Part shown: positions 23,342 through 32,291 of the stretch, in pieces
Layout: every line of letters starts with the position of its first letter
Position numbering within the stretch: position 1 is the stretch's first letter
Assembly: GCA_019748055.1 (NCBI GenBank)
Contig: JAIEQC010000030.1
Coordinates: 1-41,136 of the forward strand
Length of the DNA stretch: 41,136 bases
Origin: Caulobacteraceae bacterium
GTDB lineage: Bacteria; Pseudomonadota; Alphaproteobacteria; Caulobacterales; Caulobacteraceae
Direction: 5' to 3'
The notes under the pieces: model-generated
Seen by the model: the letters and a program-made list of their open reading frames with translations, nothing else
What the model was told of the DNA's origin: nothing
The model's database searches: none
Translations under genes and position numbers: made by a program

Positions 23342-25429
23342 ATGGCGCGGTTCGGGTTGGACGGCTGGCGGGGTCAGGGCGGCGGCGGCGCGACGCGCAC
23401 GCCCCTGCAGAAGGTCCTGTACTGGGGCGGCGTCCTGGCCGTCTGGGGGGTGATCTTCCTGGTCGCCTTCTTCGCCGTCTTCGCACGCGGCCTGCCCGAC
23501 ACCTCGACCCTGTACGAAGTCGATCGCCAGCCCTCGATCACATATCTGGACCGCAACGGCGCCCTGATCGCGGTGCGCGGCACCCAGCAGGCGCCGCCCG
23601 CCGACCTGAACGCCCTTCCGGACTATGTGCCCGCGGCCTTCATCGCCATCGAGGACCAGCGCTTCCGCTGGCACCCCGGTTTCGATCCCGTAGGCATGGT
23701 GCGCGCCATGGTCGCCAACATGCGCGCCGGCCGCGTGGTTCAGGGCGGCTCCACCATCACCCAGCAGCTGGCCAAGAACCTGTTCCTGACGCCCGACCAG
23801 ACCCTGCGCCGCAAGGTGCAGGAGCTGATGCTGGCGGTCTGGCTGGAGATGAAATTCTCCAAGGACGAGATCCTCGCCCTCTATCTGAACCGCGTCTATT
23901 TCGGCGCCGGCGCCTATGGCATCGAGGCCGCGTCCCAGCGCTATTTCGACAAGTCGGCCAAGGATCTGACGGTCGGCGAAGCCGCACTTCTGGCGGGCCT
24001 GTTGAAGGCGCCGTCGCGCTATTCGCCGGTCTCCGAGAGCGAGCGCGCGGCGGCCCGCGCCACCGTGGTTCTGGACGAGATGGAAGAAAGCGGCGTCATC
24101 ACCGCCGACCAGCGCGCCGCCGCCGTTCTGGAGCCCGTGCGCGTGTCGCGGACGCTGGCGACCCAGCACGCCCAGTACTTCATCGACTGGCTGGATGCCG
24201 AGGTGCGCACCCTGGTCGGCGACGACCCGGGCGAGGACCTGATCGTCGAGACGACGCTGGACCTGACGTTGCAGACCTCGGCCGAACGGGCGGTGCGCCG
24301 CATCCTGGAGCGCGACCGCTCCAAGGGCGTCCAGCAGGCGGCGCTGGTCGCGGTGGACGGCGACGGCCGCGTGCGCGCCATGATCGGCGGCGCCAGCTAT
24401 GCCGACAGCCAGTTCAACCGGGCGGTCGACGCGCGACGCCAGGCGGGCTCGGCGTTCAAGCCCTTCGTCTATCTGACCGCGCTGGAGGCGGGCTACACCC
24501 CCGAGACGCCGGTGGTGGACGAGCCGATCCGCATCGGCAGCTGGTCGCCGCGCAACTATTCCGGCGGCTTCGCCGGGCGCATGAACCTGTCCAGCGCCGT
24601 CGCCCAGTCGACCAACACGGTCGCGGTGCGCCTGGCCGACACCCTGGGCCGCGACCAGGTGGCGCGCACCGCGCGGCGCCTGGGCATCGAAAGCCGGGTG
24701 GGGCTGGAGCCGGCCATGGCCCTGGGCGCCGTCGAGGTCAGCCCGCTGGAGATGGCCCAGGCCTATGCCCCATTCGCCAACGGCGGCAAGCGGGTGGAGG
24801 CCTATGGCATCAGCCGCATCCGCACGCCCAAGGGACGCGTGATCTACCAGCGAGGGGCCCGCGACGTGGGTGCCGTGCAGGCGATCTCCAACCCGCCGCT
24901 CTACTACATGAACCAGATGCTGCGCGGCGTGATCACCGGCGGCACGGCGCGCTCGGTGGCCATCTCGGGCCGCGACCTGGCGGGCAAGACCGGCACCACC
25001 TCGGACTACAAGGACGCCTGGTTCGTCGGCTACACCGGCGGCTTCGTCACCGCCGTCTGGGTCGGCAAGGACGACAACACCGCCATGCGCGGCGTCACCG
25101 GCGGCGCGGCCCCCGCAGCGATCTGGAAGGGCTTCATGGAAGCCGCCCTGCCCCGCCTGAACGCGCCGCGCATCCCCGACGGCCCGCCCATGCCCGAAGG
25201 CTGGGTTCCGCCCGACCCGATGGGCGAGCTGATGGAGTCCATCGTCGATCCCTTCGCCGAGGGCGAGGAACTGATCACCGGCGCCGAGGTCGAGCGCGAC
25301 GCGCCCGAGCCGTCGGCCCCGCCCGTCGATCGGCCCGTCGTCCGCCCCACCGCGCCCCAGCCCGTTGACCCGCGCCGTCCGGAAACGACGCCTCCGCCGG
25401 AGAAGAAGAGCGAGCCGCTGTTCTTCTGA
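23342..25429 (+). CDS. Class A penicillin-binding protein (PBP1A family)
   Basis: A 695-aa bifunctional peptidoglycan synthase. A short cytoplasmic tail is followed by one membrane anchor (about 25-47). The GT51 glycosyltransferase domain has catalytic Glu104 in IAIEDQRF, then GGSTITQQLAKNLFL (135-149) and AVWLEMKFSKDEIL. The transpeptidase domain has SAFK (Ser370, Lys373), STN (423-425) and KTGTT (549-553). A proline-rich acidic tail (about 590-695) ends the protein. No long OB insert is seen between the two domains, which makes it shorter than typical PBP1A. ATG 23342 is chosen because GAGGG precedes it; a TTG at 23330 is the alternative. Confidence 0.93.
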   Translation: MARFGLDGWRGQGGGGATRTPLQKVLYWGGVLAVWGVIFLVAFFAVFARGLPDTSTLYEVDRQPSITYLDRNGALIAVRGTQQAPPADLNALPDYVPAAFIAIEDQRFRWHPGFDPVGMVRAMVANMRAGRVVQGGSTITQQLAKNLFLTPDQTLRRKVQELMLAVWLEMKFSKDEILALYLNRVYFGAGAYGIEAASQRYFDKSAKDLTVGEAALLAGLLKAPSRYSPVSESERAAARATVVLDEMEESGVITADQRAAAVLEPVRVSRTLATQHAQYFIDWLDAEVRTLVGDDPGEDLIVETTLDLTLQTSAERAVRRILERDRSKGVQQAALVAVDGDGRVRAMIGGASYADSQFNRAVDARRQAGSAFKPFVYLTALEAGYTPETPVVDEPIRIGSWSPRNYSGGFAGRMNLSSAVAQSTNTVAVRLADTLGRDQVARTARRLGIESRVGLEPAMALGAVEVSPLEMAQAYAPFANGGKRVEAYGISRIRTPKGRVIYQRGARDVGAVQAISNPPLYYMNQMLRGVITGGTARSVAISGRDLAGKTGTTSDYKDAWFVGYTGGFVTAVWVGKDDNTAMRGVTGGAAPAAIWKGFMEAALPRLNAPRIPDGPPMPEGWVPPDPMGELMESIVDPFAEGEELITGAEVERDAPEPSAPPVDRPVVRPTAPQPVDPRRPETTPPPEKKSEPLFF

Positions 25430-25434
25430 GCCTG

Positions 25435-25457
25435 CCTTCTCCCCTTGCGGGAGAAGG
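25435..25457. terminator. Perfect palindrome between convergent genes
   Basis: CCTTCTCCC, loop CTTGC, GGGAGAAGG: a perfect 9-bp stem in the 38-base gap between the convergent PBP and YgjP-like genes. It may terminate both transcripts. Palindromes of this CCYTCTCCC/GGGAGARGG type are, as I recall, repeated between genes in many Alphaproteobacteria, so it may also be a dispersed intergenic repeat. Confidence 0.6.
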
Positions 25458-25467
25458 GCTCCGGATC

Positions 25468-26196
25468 TCAGCCCACCGCGTGCAGGGCCGCGCCGCGCTC
25501 ACGCAGCCATTTGCGGAAGGGCCGGTGGTCGCCGACCAGGCGCTGGACCACCGCCCAGTAGGCCGGGCTGTGGTCGGCGTGGACCAGGTGCGCCACTTCG
25601 TGGGCGGCCAGGTAGTCCAGCACCGCTTCGGGGGCCATGACCACGCGCCAGCTGTAGCGGATCGTCCGGTTGTGTGGACTGCAGGAGCCCCAGCGGGTGC
25701 GGGAATCGGTGATCGACAGCCTGACGGGCGCCTGGCCCAGCGTTACGCGATGGACTTCCGTGCGCTCGGTCAGACGGCGGCGCGCCTCGGCCTTCAGGAA
25801 ATTCAGCACGCGGCGGGAATAGGCCTCGCCCTCTCCGCCCGCCCGGATCACCGGACCGGCCTCGGTCTCGACCAGACGGGCGGCGGCGGCGGTCCCGGTC
25901 GCCTCGAGCCGCACCGGGCGACCGGCCAGCAGGATTTCCTGACCGGACGTCAGCGGCGTGCTCTCAGGCCGCGCGGCCAGCCGTTCGGCGATCCACAGCG
26001 CCCGGCTGCGGGCGAAGTCCACGGCCTGGGGCAGGGTGCGCAGGGAGGGGGCGATCACCACCGCCTCGCCCGCCCGGCCGTCGATGCGCACCGACAGCCG
26101 GCGCGCCCGACGGTTCACCGACAGGCGCAGGGTCAGCGGCGCGCCGCCGCCCGGCCGCTCAAGCCGCAGCCGCGCGCCGTCCTGGAACTGCGTCAT
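25468..26196 (-). CDS. YgjP-like (DUF45) zinc metallopeptidase
   Basis: A 242-aa protein of the M48-related YgjP/DUF45 group. The N-terminal half is a beta-rich region with NRRARRLSVRIDG (28-40). The C-terminal half carries the conserved SRTRWGSCS (165-173) and the zinc site HEVAHLVHADHS, with His199, Glu200 and His203 plus a probable third ligand, His209. These WGSC and HExxH elements are the standard pair in the family. Substrate unknown. The first ~38 bases of the gene overlap the 3' end of the PHA depolymerase gene, so the two are cotranscribed and probably coupled; AGGCG lies before the ATG. Confidence 0.9.
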   Translation of the reverse strand: MTQFQDGARLRLERPGGGAPLTLRLSVNRRARRLSVRIDGRAGEAVVIAPSLRTLPQAVDFARSRALWIAERLAARPESTPLTSGQEILLAGRPVRLEATGTAAAARLVETEAGPVIRAGGEGEAYSRRVLNFLKAEARRRLTERTEVHRVTLGQAPVRLSITDSRTRWGSCSPHNRTIRYSWRVVMAPEAVLDYLAAHEVAHLVHADHSPAYWAVVQRLVGDHRPFRKWLRERGAALHAVG

Positions 26197-27442
26197 GGAT
26201 CGCCTGGTTGCGGGCGATGAAGTCGCGCACGCGGGGATAGATGTCGTCGCGGAAGCGGCGGCCGTTGAAGACGCCGTAGTGGCCGACGTCGGGATTCACG
26301 TACAGCTCGCGCCGATCGTCGGGGATGGAGGTGCACAGGCCGTGCGCCGCCTGGGTCTGGCCGACGCCGGAGATGTCGTCCTTCTCGCCCTCGACCGTCA
26401 TCAGGCCGACGTCCGTGATCGCCGTCAGATCCACCCGCCGTCCGCGATGCTCCAAGAGGCCGCGCGCCAGCAGGTGCTGCTGGAAGACGATGTCGATCGT
26501 CTGGAGATAGAACTCCTCGGTCAGGTCCAGCACCGAGAGATACTCGTCATAGAATTCCGCGTGCTTCTCGGCCGCGTCGCCGTCGCCCCGGACCAGGTTG
26601 GCGAAATAGTCCTGATGCGCGTCGCGGTGCCGATCCTCGTTCATGGACATGAAGCTGTAGAGCTGGACGAAGCCCGGATAGACCCGCCGCCCGGCGCCCG
26701 GATAGGGCAGGGGCACAGTGTGGATCATGTTCGAGCGGAACCAGGTGAAGGGCTTCTGCTCGGCCAGCTGGTTGGTCACGGTCGGCGACAGGCGGGCGTC
26801 GATCGGCGAGCCCATGAAGGTCATCGAGGCCGGACGGTTCGGATCGTCGTCCATGGCCATGACGGCGACGGCCGCCAGGACCGGCGGCCCGGGCTGGCAC
26901 ACGCCTACGACGTGTGCGCCGGGGCCGACCTTCGCCAGCATGGTCCGCACATGGTCGACGTAGTCGAAGAAGTCGAAGCGCCCTTCCAGCATCGGCACCT
27001 GGCGGGCGTTGACCCAGTCGGTGACGTAGACGTCGTGATCCTGGATGAAGGCCTCGACCGTGCCGCGCAGCAGGGTCGCGTAGTGGCCCGACAGGGGCGC
27101 GACGATCAGGACCGCCGGCGCGTCTACGGGCTTCTTCGCGCGGCGCAGGTCGGCGGGGTTGCGGGCGAAGCGGATCAGCCGGCACCAGGGCGAGGACCAG
27201 ACGGTCTGCTCGACCGTGCGGACGTCCACGCCGTTCACCGACACGACGTCCAGCCCCCAGGCCGGCTTGCCGTAGCGGCGGCTCAGCCCTTCGAACACCT
27301 CGGCCGCGGCCGCGGCCGAGCGCGCCATCAGCGTGTCGGCGGCCGGGTTGAACGGGTGGGTCCAGAAGGTCTTGGCGGCCTGGGCCCCCAGACGGAACGG
27401 CGTCGCCCCATAGTAGGCGAGCTCGTGAAGCGTATAGAGCAT
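26159..27442 (-). CDS. phaZ: Intracellular polyhydroxyalkanoate depolymerase
   Basis: A 427-aa cytoplasmic enzyme that mobilises stored PHA granules. The nucleophile motif is GVCQPG (residues 180-185, Cys182), the cysteine version of a lipase box that marks intracellular PhaZ, in place of GxSxG. Other family segments are SPWCRLIRFAR (84-94), APLSGHYATLLRGTVE (115-130), VTDWVNARQVP (140-150), the Asp/Glu in LMTVEGEKDDISGVGQTQAA and the late His in VGHYGVFNGRR. AGGA stands five bases upstream of the ATG. Its 3' end overlaps the YgjP-like gene. No PHA synthase gene is in the window. Confidence 0.93.
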   Translation of the reverse strand: MLYTLHELAYYGATPFRLGAQAAKTFWTHPFNPAADTLMARSAAAAAEVFEGLSRRYGKPAWGLDVVSVNGVDVRTVEQTVWSSPWCRLIRFARNPADLRRAKKPVDAPAVLIVAPLSGHYATLLRGTVEAFIQDHDVYVTDWVNARQVPMLEGRFDFFDYVDHVRTMLAKVGPGAHVVGVCQPGPPVLAAVAVMAMDDDPNRPASMTFMGSPIDARLSPTVTNQLAEQKPFTWFRSNMIHTVPLPYPGAGRRVYPGFVQLYSFMSMNEDRHRDAHQDYFANLVRGDGDAAEKHAEFYDEYLSVLDLTEEFYLQTIDIVFQQHLLARGLLEHRGRRVDLTAITDVGLMTVEGEKDDISGVGQTQAAHGLCTSIPDDRRELYVNPDVGHYGVFNGRRFRDDIYPRVRDFIARNQAIHDAVPGRRAAAA

Positions 27443-27509
27443 GCGTGTCCTGATGGCGGTTCCCGCCGATGCGGCAGGGCAGCATAGAACGCCCCGCACT
27501 GCAAAAGGA

Positions 27510-28352
27510 TTATCGGTGCGCGCCCATCGGCTGTGTCGCCGTGTCCGTCAGCGAAAGAAGGACCGGGGCGTCGGTCAGCGCCGGAAGGCCCAAACGCTCT
27601 CTGAGGTCGTTGATCCGCCGCATCCGACGTTCGGCGCGACCGAAGCGAGCGGCGTCGGACAGATCGACGCCGCCGTAGACTCGAGCCACGATGACCTCCC
27701 AGGCCTGTGCCCCTTTCTCGGGGAACAGCGGGCTCCAGATCGGTCCCTTCGGTTCATCCAGGCCAGGCCGTGGCTCGGGATTGAGGAAGGTCCGGGTCAG
27801 CCGGTCGTGCGCGATCTGCAGCCCGATCCCCTCGATCTCGCTGGCTTCGACGTCGGCCAGGATTTCGTCGGCCGTCAGGATTCCGCGGGCGATCATGTCG
27901 GCGATGTCGCCGAACTCGTTCACGGCGTTGGCCCAGGCGATGTGGTGATCCAGCAGCAGCCGGACCTGGTCCGGGCCGAGTATCGGCATGGTCGTCTGAA
28001 GGGCGTTCTCGGCCCGGGCCACATGGTCGCGCGCCGCATCGCACAGCTTGAACAAGGCGAAGGCCAGCTCGTCGGCCTTCTTGTCGGACCGGTCGTCCAT
28101 GGCTTCCAGAGCCAGGAGAGCCACGCCCTGCAATCGCGAGCCCAGCTCAAGAACCTTGAGATAGGTCAGCATCATCCGCCCCAAGGCGATCCGCCGCGTG
28201 GGCTTCCAGCGCCGGTCCGTCCATTTCTCGATCACCCAGGGGAGCAGCAGGGTGAGCAGCAGCACGTCGGCCGCGAGAAACGGCAGTCCGGCGACGACGT
28301 TCAGCCAGAAGTCGTCCGGGTTGGCCGTCACCAGTTGAAAGAGCCAGAACAT
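27510..28352 (-). CDS. Uncharacterised membrane-anchored protein
   Basis: A 280-aa protein I do not recognise. One strongly hydrophobic segment (about residues 14-40, VVAGLPFLAADVLLLTLLLP) follows a short N-terminus; the rest is soluble and largely helical, with acidic stretches such as DEILADVEASEIEG and a run of Arg near the end (FGRAERRMRRINDLRERLG). No catalytic motif is evident. It could be a bitopic inner-membrane protein with a cytoplasmic helical domain. The ATG has GGGAG about five bases upstream. It is divergent from the HIT gene and sits 67 bases upstream of phaZ on the same strand, so the two may share a transcript. Confidence 0.8.
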   Translation of the reverse strand: MFWLFQLVTANPDDFWLNVVAGLPFLAADVLLLTLLLPWVIEKWTDRRWKPTRRIALGRMMLTYLKVLELGSRLQGVALLALEAMDDRSDKKADELAFALFKLCDAARDHVARAENALQTTMPILGPDQVRLLLDHHIAWANAVNEFGDIADMIARGILTADEILADVEASEIEGIGLQIAHDRLTRTFLNPEPRPGLDEPKGPIWSPLFPEKGAQAWEVIVARVYGGVDLSDAARFGRAERRMRRINDLRERLGLPALTDAPVLLSLTDTATQPMGAHR

Positions 28353-28432
28353 TCGTTCTCCCTTTTCGGTCGCGCCCGATGGATGGAGGGCGTTCGCCGG
28401 ACCGTCAAATGCCGGACCAGCCGTCGCTGGAC

Positions 28433-28894
28433 ATGGCGCCTCTGCGTGTGAAGTGTGCGGACGTGCCCAAGGACCTGTCACCCCGGCCGGATTTCTCTCC
28501 CGATCCCGCCTTCTCGGCCGGATCGGCTGCGGCGGCGGAGTGGCCGCTGTGTCATGTGCGGCTGCAGCTCGACGGGCGCTTTCCGTGGCTGATCCTGCTG
28601 CCCCGACGGGCCGGGCTGGTCGAGGTCGAGGATCTGACCGCCGCCGAGCGGGCGCAGCTGATCGAGGAGACGGTGCGGGCCGGACGCGTCGTCCGGGCCC
28701 TCGGCGACGCCTGGAGTCGGCCGGTGGAGAAGCTCAACGTCGCGGCGCTGGGCAACGTCACGCGTCAGCTGCACCTCCACGTGGTCGGTCGGCGCGGCGA
28801 CGACGGCCTATGGCCCGACCCCGTGTGGGGACGCGGCGCCGCGACGCCTCTGGTCGATCCGGCCCGGGCTCTGGAGATCGTCCGGGCGGGCTAG
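28433..28894 (+). CDS. HIT-domain nucleotide hydrolase/transferase family protein
   Basis: A HIT-superfamily protein of about 150 aa. Family segments are WPLCHVRLQLDGRFPWLILLPR, VEVEDLTAAER, KLNVAALGNVTRQLHLHVVGRR and WPDPVWG. The active-site region QLHLHV has Gln at the first position of the usual H-x-H-x-H triad, a variant I recall in this alphaproteobacterial subgroup. Substrates may be dinucleoside polyphosphates or AMP derivatives, which is not decidable here. The start is uncertain: in-frame candidates are ATG 28379, 28409 and 28433 and GTG 28463, none with a clear ribosome site, and homologues seem to begin near the last. The stop overlaps the convergent gene by four bases. Confidence 0.85.
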   Translation: MAPLRVKCADVPKDLSPRPDFSPDPAFSAGSAAAAEWPLCHVRLQLDGRFPWLILLPRRAGLVEVEDLTAAERAQLIEETVRAGRVVRALGDAWSRPVEKLNVAALGNVTRQLHLHVVGRRGDDGLWPDPVWGRGAATPLVDPARALEIVRAG

Positions 28895-29472
28895 CGGACC
28901 AGGCGCACGGTCCTTCGGCGGCCGTCCGCGGCCGCGAAGGCGCCGGACCATCCCTCCCCCGACCGCGTGAGTTCCAGACCTCCGCCGCCTTCCAGGGCCA
29001 GATGGAGACGGTCAGGTTCGCGCCCCGTCGTGGAGACGCCGCCCCTGTCCGCGCCGTCGGCTTCCCGCCAGGCGCCTTCGACGGGCAAACCGACCCCCGG
29101 ATCGGACAGGACCAGCCGCAGCAGGGGCCGGCCTCGCTCGTCGACGACCGACCACCTGCCGTCCATCGGCCCGGCCAGGGCGTCCATGCTGAGCTCGGCG
29201 GAGGCGACGCCTTGGGCGTAGGCGGTTTCTGCGGTCGCGGGTTCGGCCTCGTACTGACCGCCGTAGGCGTCGACGGTCACGGGGGCGGTGATCGGCGCGC
29301 GGCTCGGACGCGGTGCAGCGTCGCCTTGGGCCGCTTCGCGGCCGAAGTCGGAGGGCGGCTCGAACGGCCGCACCGGCGGCGGCGCATAGGCGGGCACGGG
29401 GTCGGGCGCGGGCGGCGGGTCCTGGGCGACCAGGCCCGAGAGCGAAGCGGCGGCGGCCAGCGCGGCGAACAT
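28891..29472 (-). CDS. Exported proline-rich hypothetical protein
   Basis: A protein of about 193 aa that I do not recognise. An N-terminal hydrophobic stretch FAALAAAASLSGLVAQ looks like a signal sequence, followed by a proline-rich linker (DPPPAPDPVPAYAPPPVRPF) and a small beta-rich C-terminal domain, MDGRWSVVDERGRPLLRLVLSD to the end. The latter resembles a lipocalin-like or protease-inhibitor-like fold in outline only. ATG 29472 is used; a TTG at 29508 would add MPIPAYPGQFAR, giving the signal a positive residue, so the true start may be there. It is divergent from sdhC. Confidence 0.75.
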   Translation of the reverse strand: MFAALAAAASLSGLVAQDPPPAPDPVPAYAPPPVRPFEPPSDFGREAAQGDAAPRPSRAPITAPVTVDAYGGQYEAEPATAETAYAQGVASAELSMDALAGPMDGRWSVVDERGRPLLRLVLSDPGVGLPVEGAWREADGADRGGVSTTGREPDRLHLALEGGGGLELTRSGEGWSGAFAAADGRRRTVRLVR

Positions 29473-29556
29473 CCTCGCAAACTGACCCGGATATGCCGGA
29501 ATCGGCAAGTCGGCGCCCCCGCCGCGCGCATTCTTGCCGCAGTGCGGGAGCCTTCG

Positions 29557-29586
29557 TTGACGCCCGCGGCGACCATGACCTAAAGC
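29557..29586 (+). promoter_or_regulatory. Housekeeping promoter of the sdhCDAB operon
   Basis: TTGACGC (29557-29563) matches the Caulobacter sigma-73 -35 consensus TTGACGS, and CCTAAAGC (29579-29586) matches much of the -10 consensus GCTANAWC, with 15 bases between. The predicted start of transcription lies about 40 bases before the sdhC ATG. The consensus is from Caulobacter; use in this species is inferred. Confidence 0.55.
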
Positions 29587-29633
29587 CAGTGCCGATCGGC
29601 GCGAAATCCTCGCGTCAGCTGAGAATTGTTCGC

Positions 29634-30095
29634 ATGTCGAAGCCCTCTCCGAACGGCGCGGCGGCGGAGGACCAGACGGGTCGCTTCGTCGTCCAGCCGA
29701 ACGGCCGCGTCCGCCCCCTGTCTCCTCACCTGCAGGTCTGGCGCTTTCATCTGACGATGCTGGGGTCGATCCTGAACCGCGGCGCGGCCGTCGCCATGTC
29801 GGTGGGGATCCTGTTCGTCGTGACCTGGCTGGGCGCCCTGGCGTTCGGACCCGAGGCGCACGAGGCCTTCGCCGCCGTCATGGGGTCGCCGTTCGGCTTG
29901 GCTGTCTGGTTCGGCCTGACGCTGGCGGGCGCCTATCACCTGACCGCGGGCGTGCGGCACCTGATCTGGGACGCGGGCGCGGGCCTGTCTCCGAAGGCGG
30001 CGACGACCCTCACCGCCGTCAGCCTGATCGCCGCGGCCGTTATCGCCGTCGGCTTCTTCGCCGCCCTGTTCGCCGCCGGAAAGGTGACCCTGTGA
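29634..30095 (+). CDS. sdhC: Succinate dehydrogenase cytochrome b556 subunit
   Basis: A 153-aa membrane anchor subunit of complex II, which passes electrons from succinate to ubiquinone. SPHLQVWRFHLTMLGSILNR (30-49) corresponds to the SdhC signature preceding helix 1. Three hydrophobic helices follow, and YHLTAGVRHLIWD (101-113) carries His102, the expected heme b ligand, with conserved Arg108 and His109. The N-terminus has an extra polar ~25 residues. It is the first gene of sdhCDAB behind a good promoter. Its stop overlaps the GTG start of sdhD. Confidence 0.95.
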   Translation: MSKPSPNGAAAEDQTGRFVVQPNGRVRPLSPHLQVWRFHLTMLGSILNRGAAVAMSVGILFVVTWLGALAFGPEAHEAFAAVMGSPFGLAVWFGLTLAGAYHLTAGVRHLIWDAGAGLSPKAATTLTAVSLIAAAVIAVGFFAALFAAGKVTL

Positions 30096-30499
30096 GCCGC
30101 GTCGACAAGGCCTTCCGCAAGGGTGTGAAGGTGTCTGAGCGCCACGGCGCGGGCGAGTGGACGGCCGAGCGCCTGTCGTCGCTGGTGCTGATCCCGCTGA
30201 CGCTGTGGGGCCTGTGGGGCGCCTGGACGGTCGCCGGCGCGGGCTACGACGGCGCCGTCGCCTGGCTGGGCCAGCCGGTGAACGCCGCGATCCTGGCCGG
30301 CCTGCTGCTGATCGGCCTGTGGCACACGCGCATGGGCCTGCAGGTCGTGGTCGACGACTACATCCATCGTCCGTCCAGCCGCACCCTGCTGCTGGGTCTG
30401 ATCTCGCTGGTCTGCCTGACGCTGGCGGCCGCCGGGGTCTTCTTCATCGTGCGCCTGGCCGTGGGGTCCGCCCCCCTGCCGGCCGGTTTCGGGATCTGA
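30092..30499 (+). CDS. sdhD: Succinate dehydrogenase membrane anchor subunit
   Basis: A 135-aa hydrophobic anchor of complex II. Three transmembrane segments lie at about residues 28-50, 62-82 and 98-122. The conserved [17 protein letters not shown] (76-92) contains His78 and the Asp-Tyr pair (89-90) that contribute to heme and quinone binding in the family. [20 protein letters not shown] near the N-terminus is typical of SdhD. The GTG start overlaps the sdhC stop (GTGA). sdhA follows after seven bases. Confidence 0.94.
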   Translation: MSRVDKAFRKGVKVSERHGAGEWTAERLSSLVLIPLTLWGLWGAWTVAGAGYDGAVAWLGQPVNAAILAGLLLIGLWHTRMGLQVVVDDYIHRPSSRTLLLGLISLVCLTLAAAGVFFIVRLAVGSAPLPAGFGI

Positions 30500-30506
30500 G
30501 TGTCTG

Positions 30507-32291
30507 ATGGCCGCCTATCAGTTCGTCGATCACGCCTATGACGTCGTCGTCGTCGGAGCCGGCGGCTCCGGCCTGCGCGCGGCGCTGGGCGCGGCCCAGC
30601 AGGGGCTGAAGGTCGCCTGCGTCACCAAGGTCTTCCCGACCCGCAGCCACACCGTCGCGGCCCAGGGCGGCATCTCCGCCAGCCTGGGCAACATGGGCGA
30701 GGACAGCTGGCAGTGGCACATGTACGACACCGTCAAGGGGTCGGACTGGCTGGGCGACCAGGACGCGATCGAATACCTGGTCCGCGAGGCCCCCAAGGCC
30801 GTCTACGAGCTGGAGCACTGGGGCGTGCCCTTCTCGCGCACCGAGGACGGCAAGATCTACCAGCGCGCCTTCGGCGGCATGACCCGCAACTTCGGCGAGG
30901 GGCCGGTGCAACGGACCTGCGCCGCGGCCGACCGCACCGGCCACGCCATGCTGCACACCCTGTACGGCCAGTCCGTGCGGCGCGAGGTCGAGTTCTTCAT
31001 CGAATACTTCGCGCTGGACCTGATCATGCAGGACGGCGCCTGCACCGGCGTGACGGCGTGGAAGCTGGACGACGGCACCTTGCACCGGTTCCGCGCCAAG
31101 CTGGTGATCCTGGCCACCGGCGGCTACGGCCGGGCCTATTTCTCGGCCACCAGCGCCCACACCTGCACCGGCGACGGCAACGCCATGGTCCTGCGGGCCG
31201 GCCTGCCGTGCCAGGACATGGAGTTCGTCCAGTTCCACCCGACCGGCATCTACGGCGCCGGCTGCCTGATCACCGAGGGCGCGCGCGGCGAGGGCGGTTA
31301 TCTGACCAACTCCGAGGGCGAGCGGTTCATGGAACGCTATGCCCCCAACGCCAAGGATCTGGCCTCGCGCGACGTCGTCTCGCGCTCGATGACCATCGAG
31401 ATCCGCGAGGGACGGGGCGTCGGTCCGAACAAGGACCACATCTTCCTGCACCTGGATCACCTGGACCCGAAGATCCTGCACGAGCGCCTGCCCGGCATTT
31501 CCGAAAGCGCCAAGATCTTCGCCGGGGTGGACGTGACGAAGCAGCCCATCCCGGTGCTGCCGACGGTGCATTACAACATGGGCGGCATCCCCACTAACTA
31601 TCACGGCGAGGTTCTGACCAAGCGCGACGGCAACCCCGACGCCGTGGTGCCCGGCCTGATGGCGGTGGGCGAGGCGGCCTGCGTGTCGGTGCACGGCGCC
31701 AACCGACTGGGCTCCAACTCGCTGATCGACCTGGTCGTGTTCGGCCGCGCCGCCGGCCTGCGGGCGGGCGAGATCGTGGACAAGGCCTCGGCCGTGCCGG
31801 ACGCCCCGGCATCGGCCACCGACGGCCATCTGGCGCGGTTCGACCGCTTCCGGAACGCCTCGGGCTCTACGCCGACGGCCGAGCTGCGCATCCAGATGCA
31901 GCGCGCCATGCAGTCGGACGCCGCGGTGTTCCGCACCGGCAAGACGCTGCAGGAAGGCGTGGACAAGCTGCGCGCCATCGACGCGGCCGGGGCCGACATC
32001 AAGACGACCGACCGCGGCCTGATCTGGAACACCGACCTGGTCGAGACGCTGGAATACGACAACCTGATCGCCCAGGCCCTGGTCACCATCGAGGGCGCGC
32101 TGAACCGCAAGGAATCGCGCGGCGCCCATGCGCGGGAGGACTATCCCGACCGCGACGACCAGAACTGGATGAAGCACACCCTGGCCTGGAAGCGGCCGGG
32201 CGAGCAGGTGGTCCTGGATGACCGCCCGGTGCACGCCTACACCATGACGAACGAGATCGAGTACATCGCCCCCAAGGCGCGAGTTTACTGA
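30507..32291 (+). CDS. sdhA: Succinate dehydrogenase flavoprotein subunit
   Basis: A 594-aa catalytic subunit that oxidises succinate to fumarate in the TCA cycle. The FAD-binding Rossmann motif [13 protein letters not shown] spans 14-26. His48 in [11 protein letters not shown] is the covalent FAD attachment residue. Active-site segments include [47 protein letters not shown] and [21 protein letters not shown]. The length is normal for the family. The stop (TGATG) overlaps the sdhB start, so the two subunits are coupled in translation. Confidence 0.97.
   Translation: MAAYQFVDHAYDVVVVGAGGSGLRAALGAAQQGLKVACVTKVFPTRSHTVAAQGGISASLGNMGEDSWQWHMYDTVKGSDWLGDQDAIEYLVREAPKAVYELEHWGVPFSRTEDGKIYQRAFGGMTRNFGEGPVQRTCAAADRTGHAMLHTLYGQSVRREVEFFIEYFALDLIMQDGACTGVTAWKLDDGTLHRFRAKLVILATGGYGRAYFSATSAHTCTGDGNAMVLRAGLPCQDMEFVQFHPTGIYGAGCLITEGARGEGGYLTNSEGERFMERYAPNAKDLASRDVVSRSMTIEIREGRGVGPNKDHIFLHLDHLDPKILHERLPGISESAKIFAGVDVTKQPIPVLPTVHYNMGGIPTNYHGEVLTKRDGNPDAVVPGLMAVGEAACVSVHGANRLGSNSLIDLVVFGRAAGLRAGEIVDKASAVPDAPASATDGHLARFDRFRNASGSTPTAELRIQMQRAMQSDAAVFRTGKTLQEGVDKLRAIDAAGADIKTTDRGLIWNTDLVETLEYDNLIAQALVTIEGALNRKESRGAHAREDYPDRDDQNWMKHTLAWKRPGEQVVLDDRPVHAYTMTNEIEYIAPKARVY

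Noticed and set aside
30444..32234. 596-codon minus-strand open frame opposite sdhA
   Set aside because: It is antisense to a well-conserved sdhA; composition is typical of a GC-driven shadow frame.
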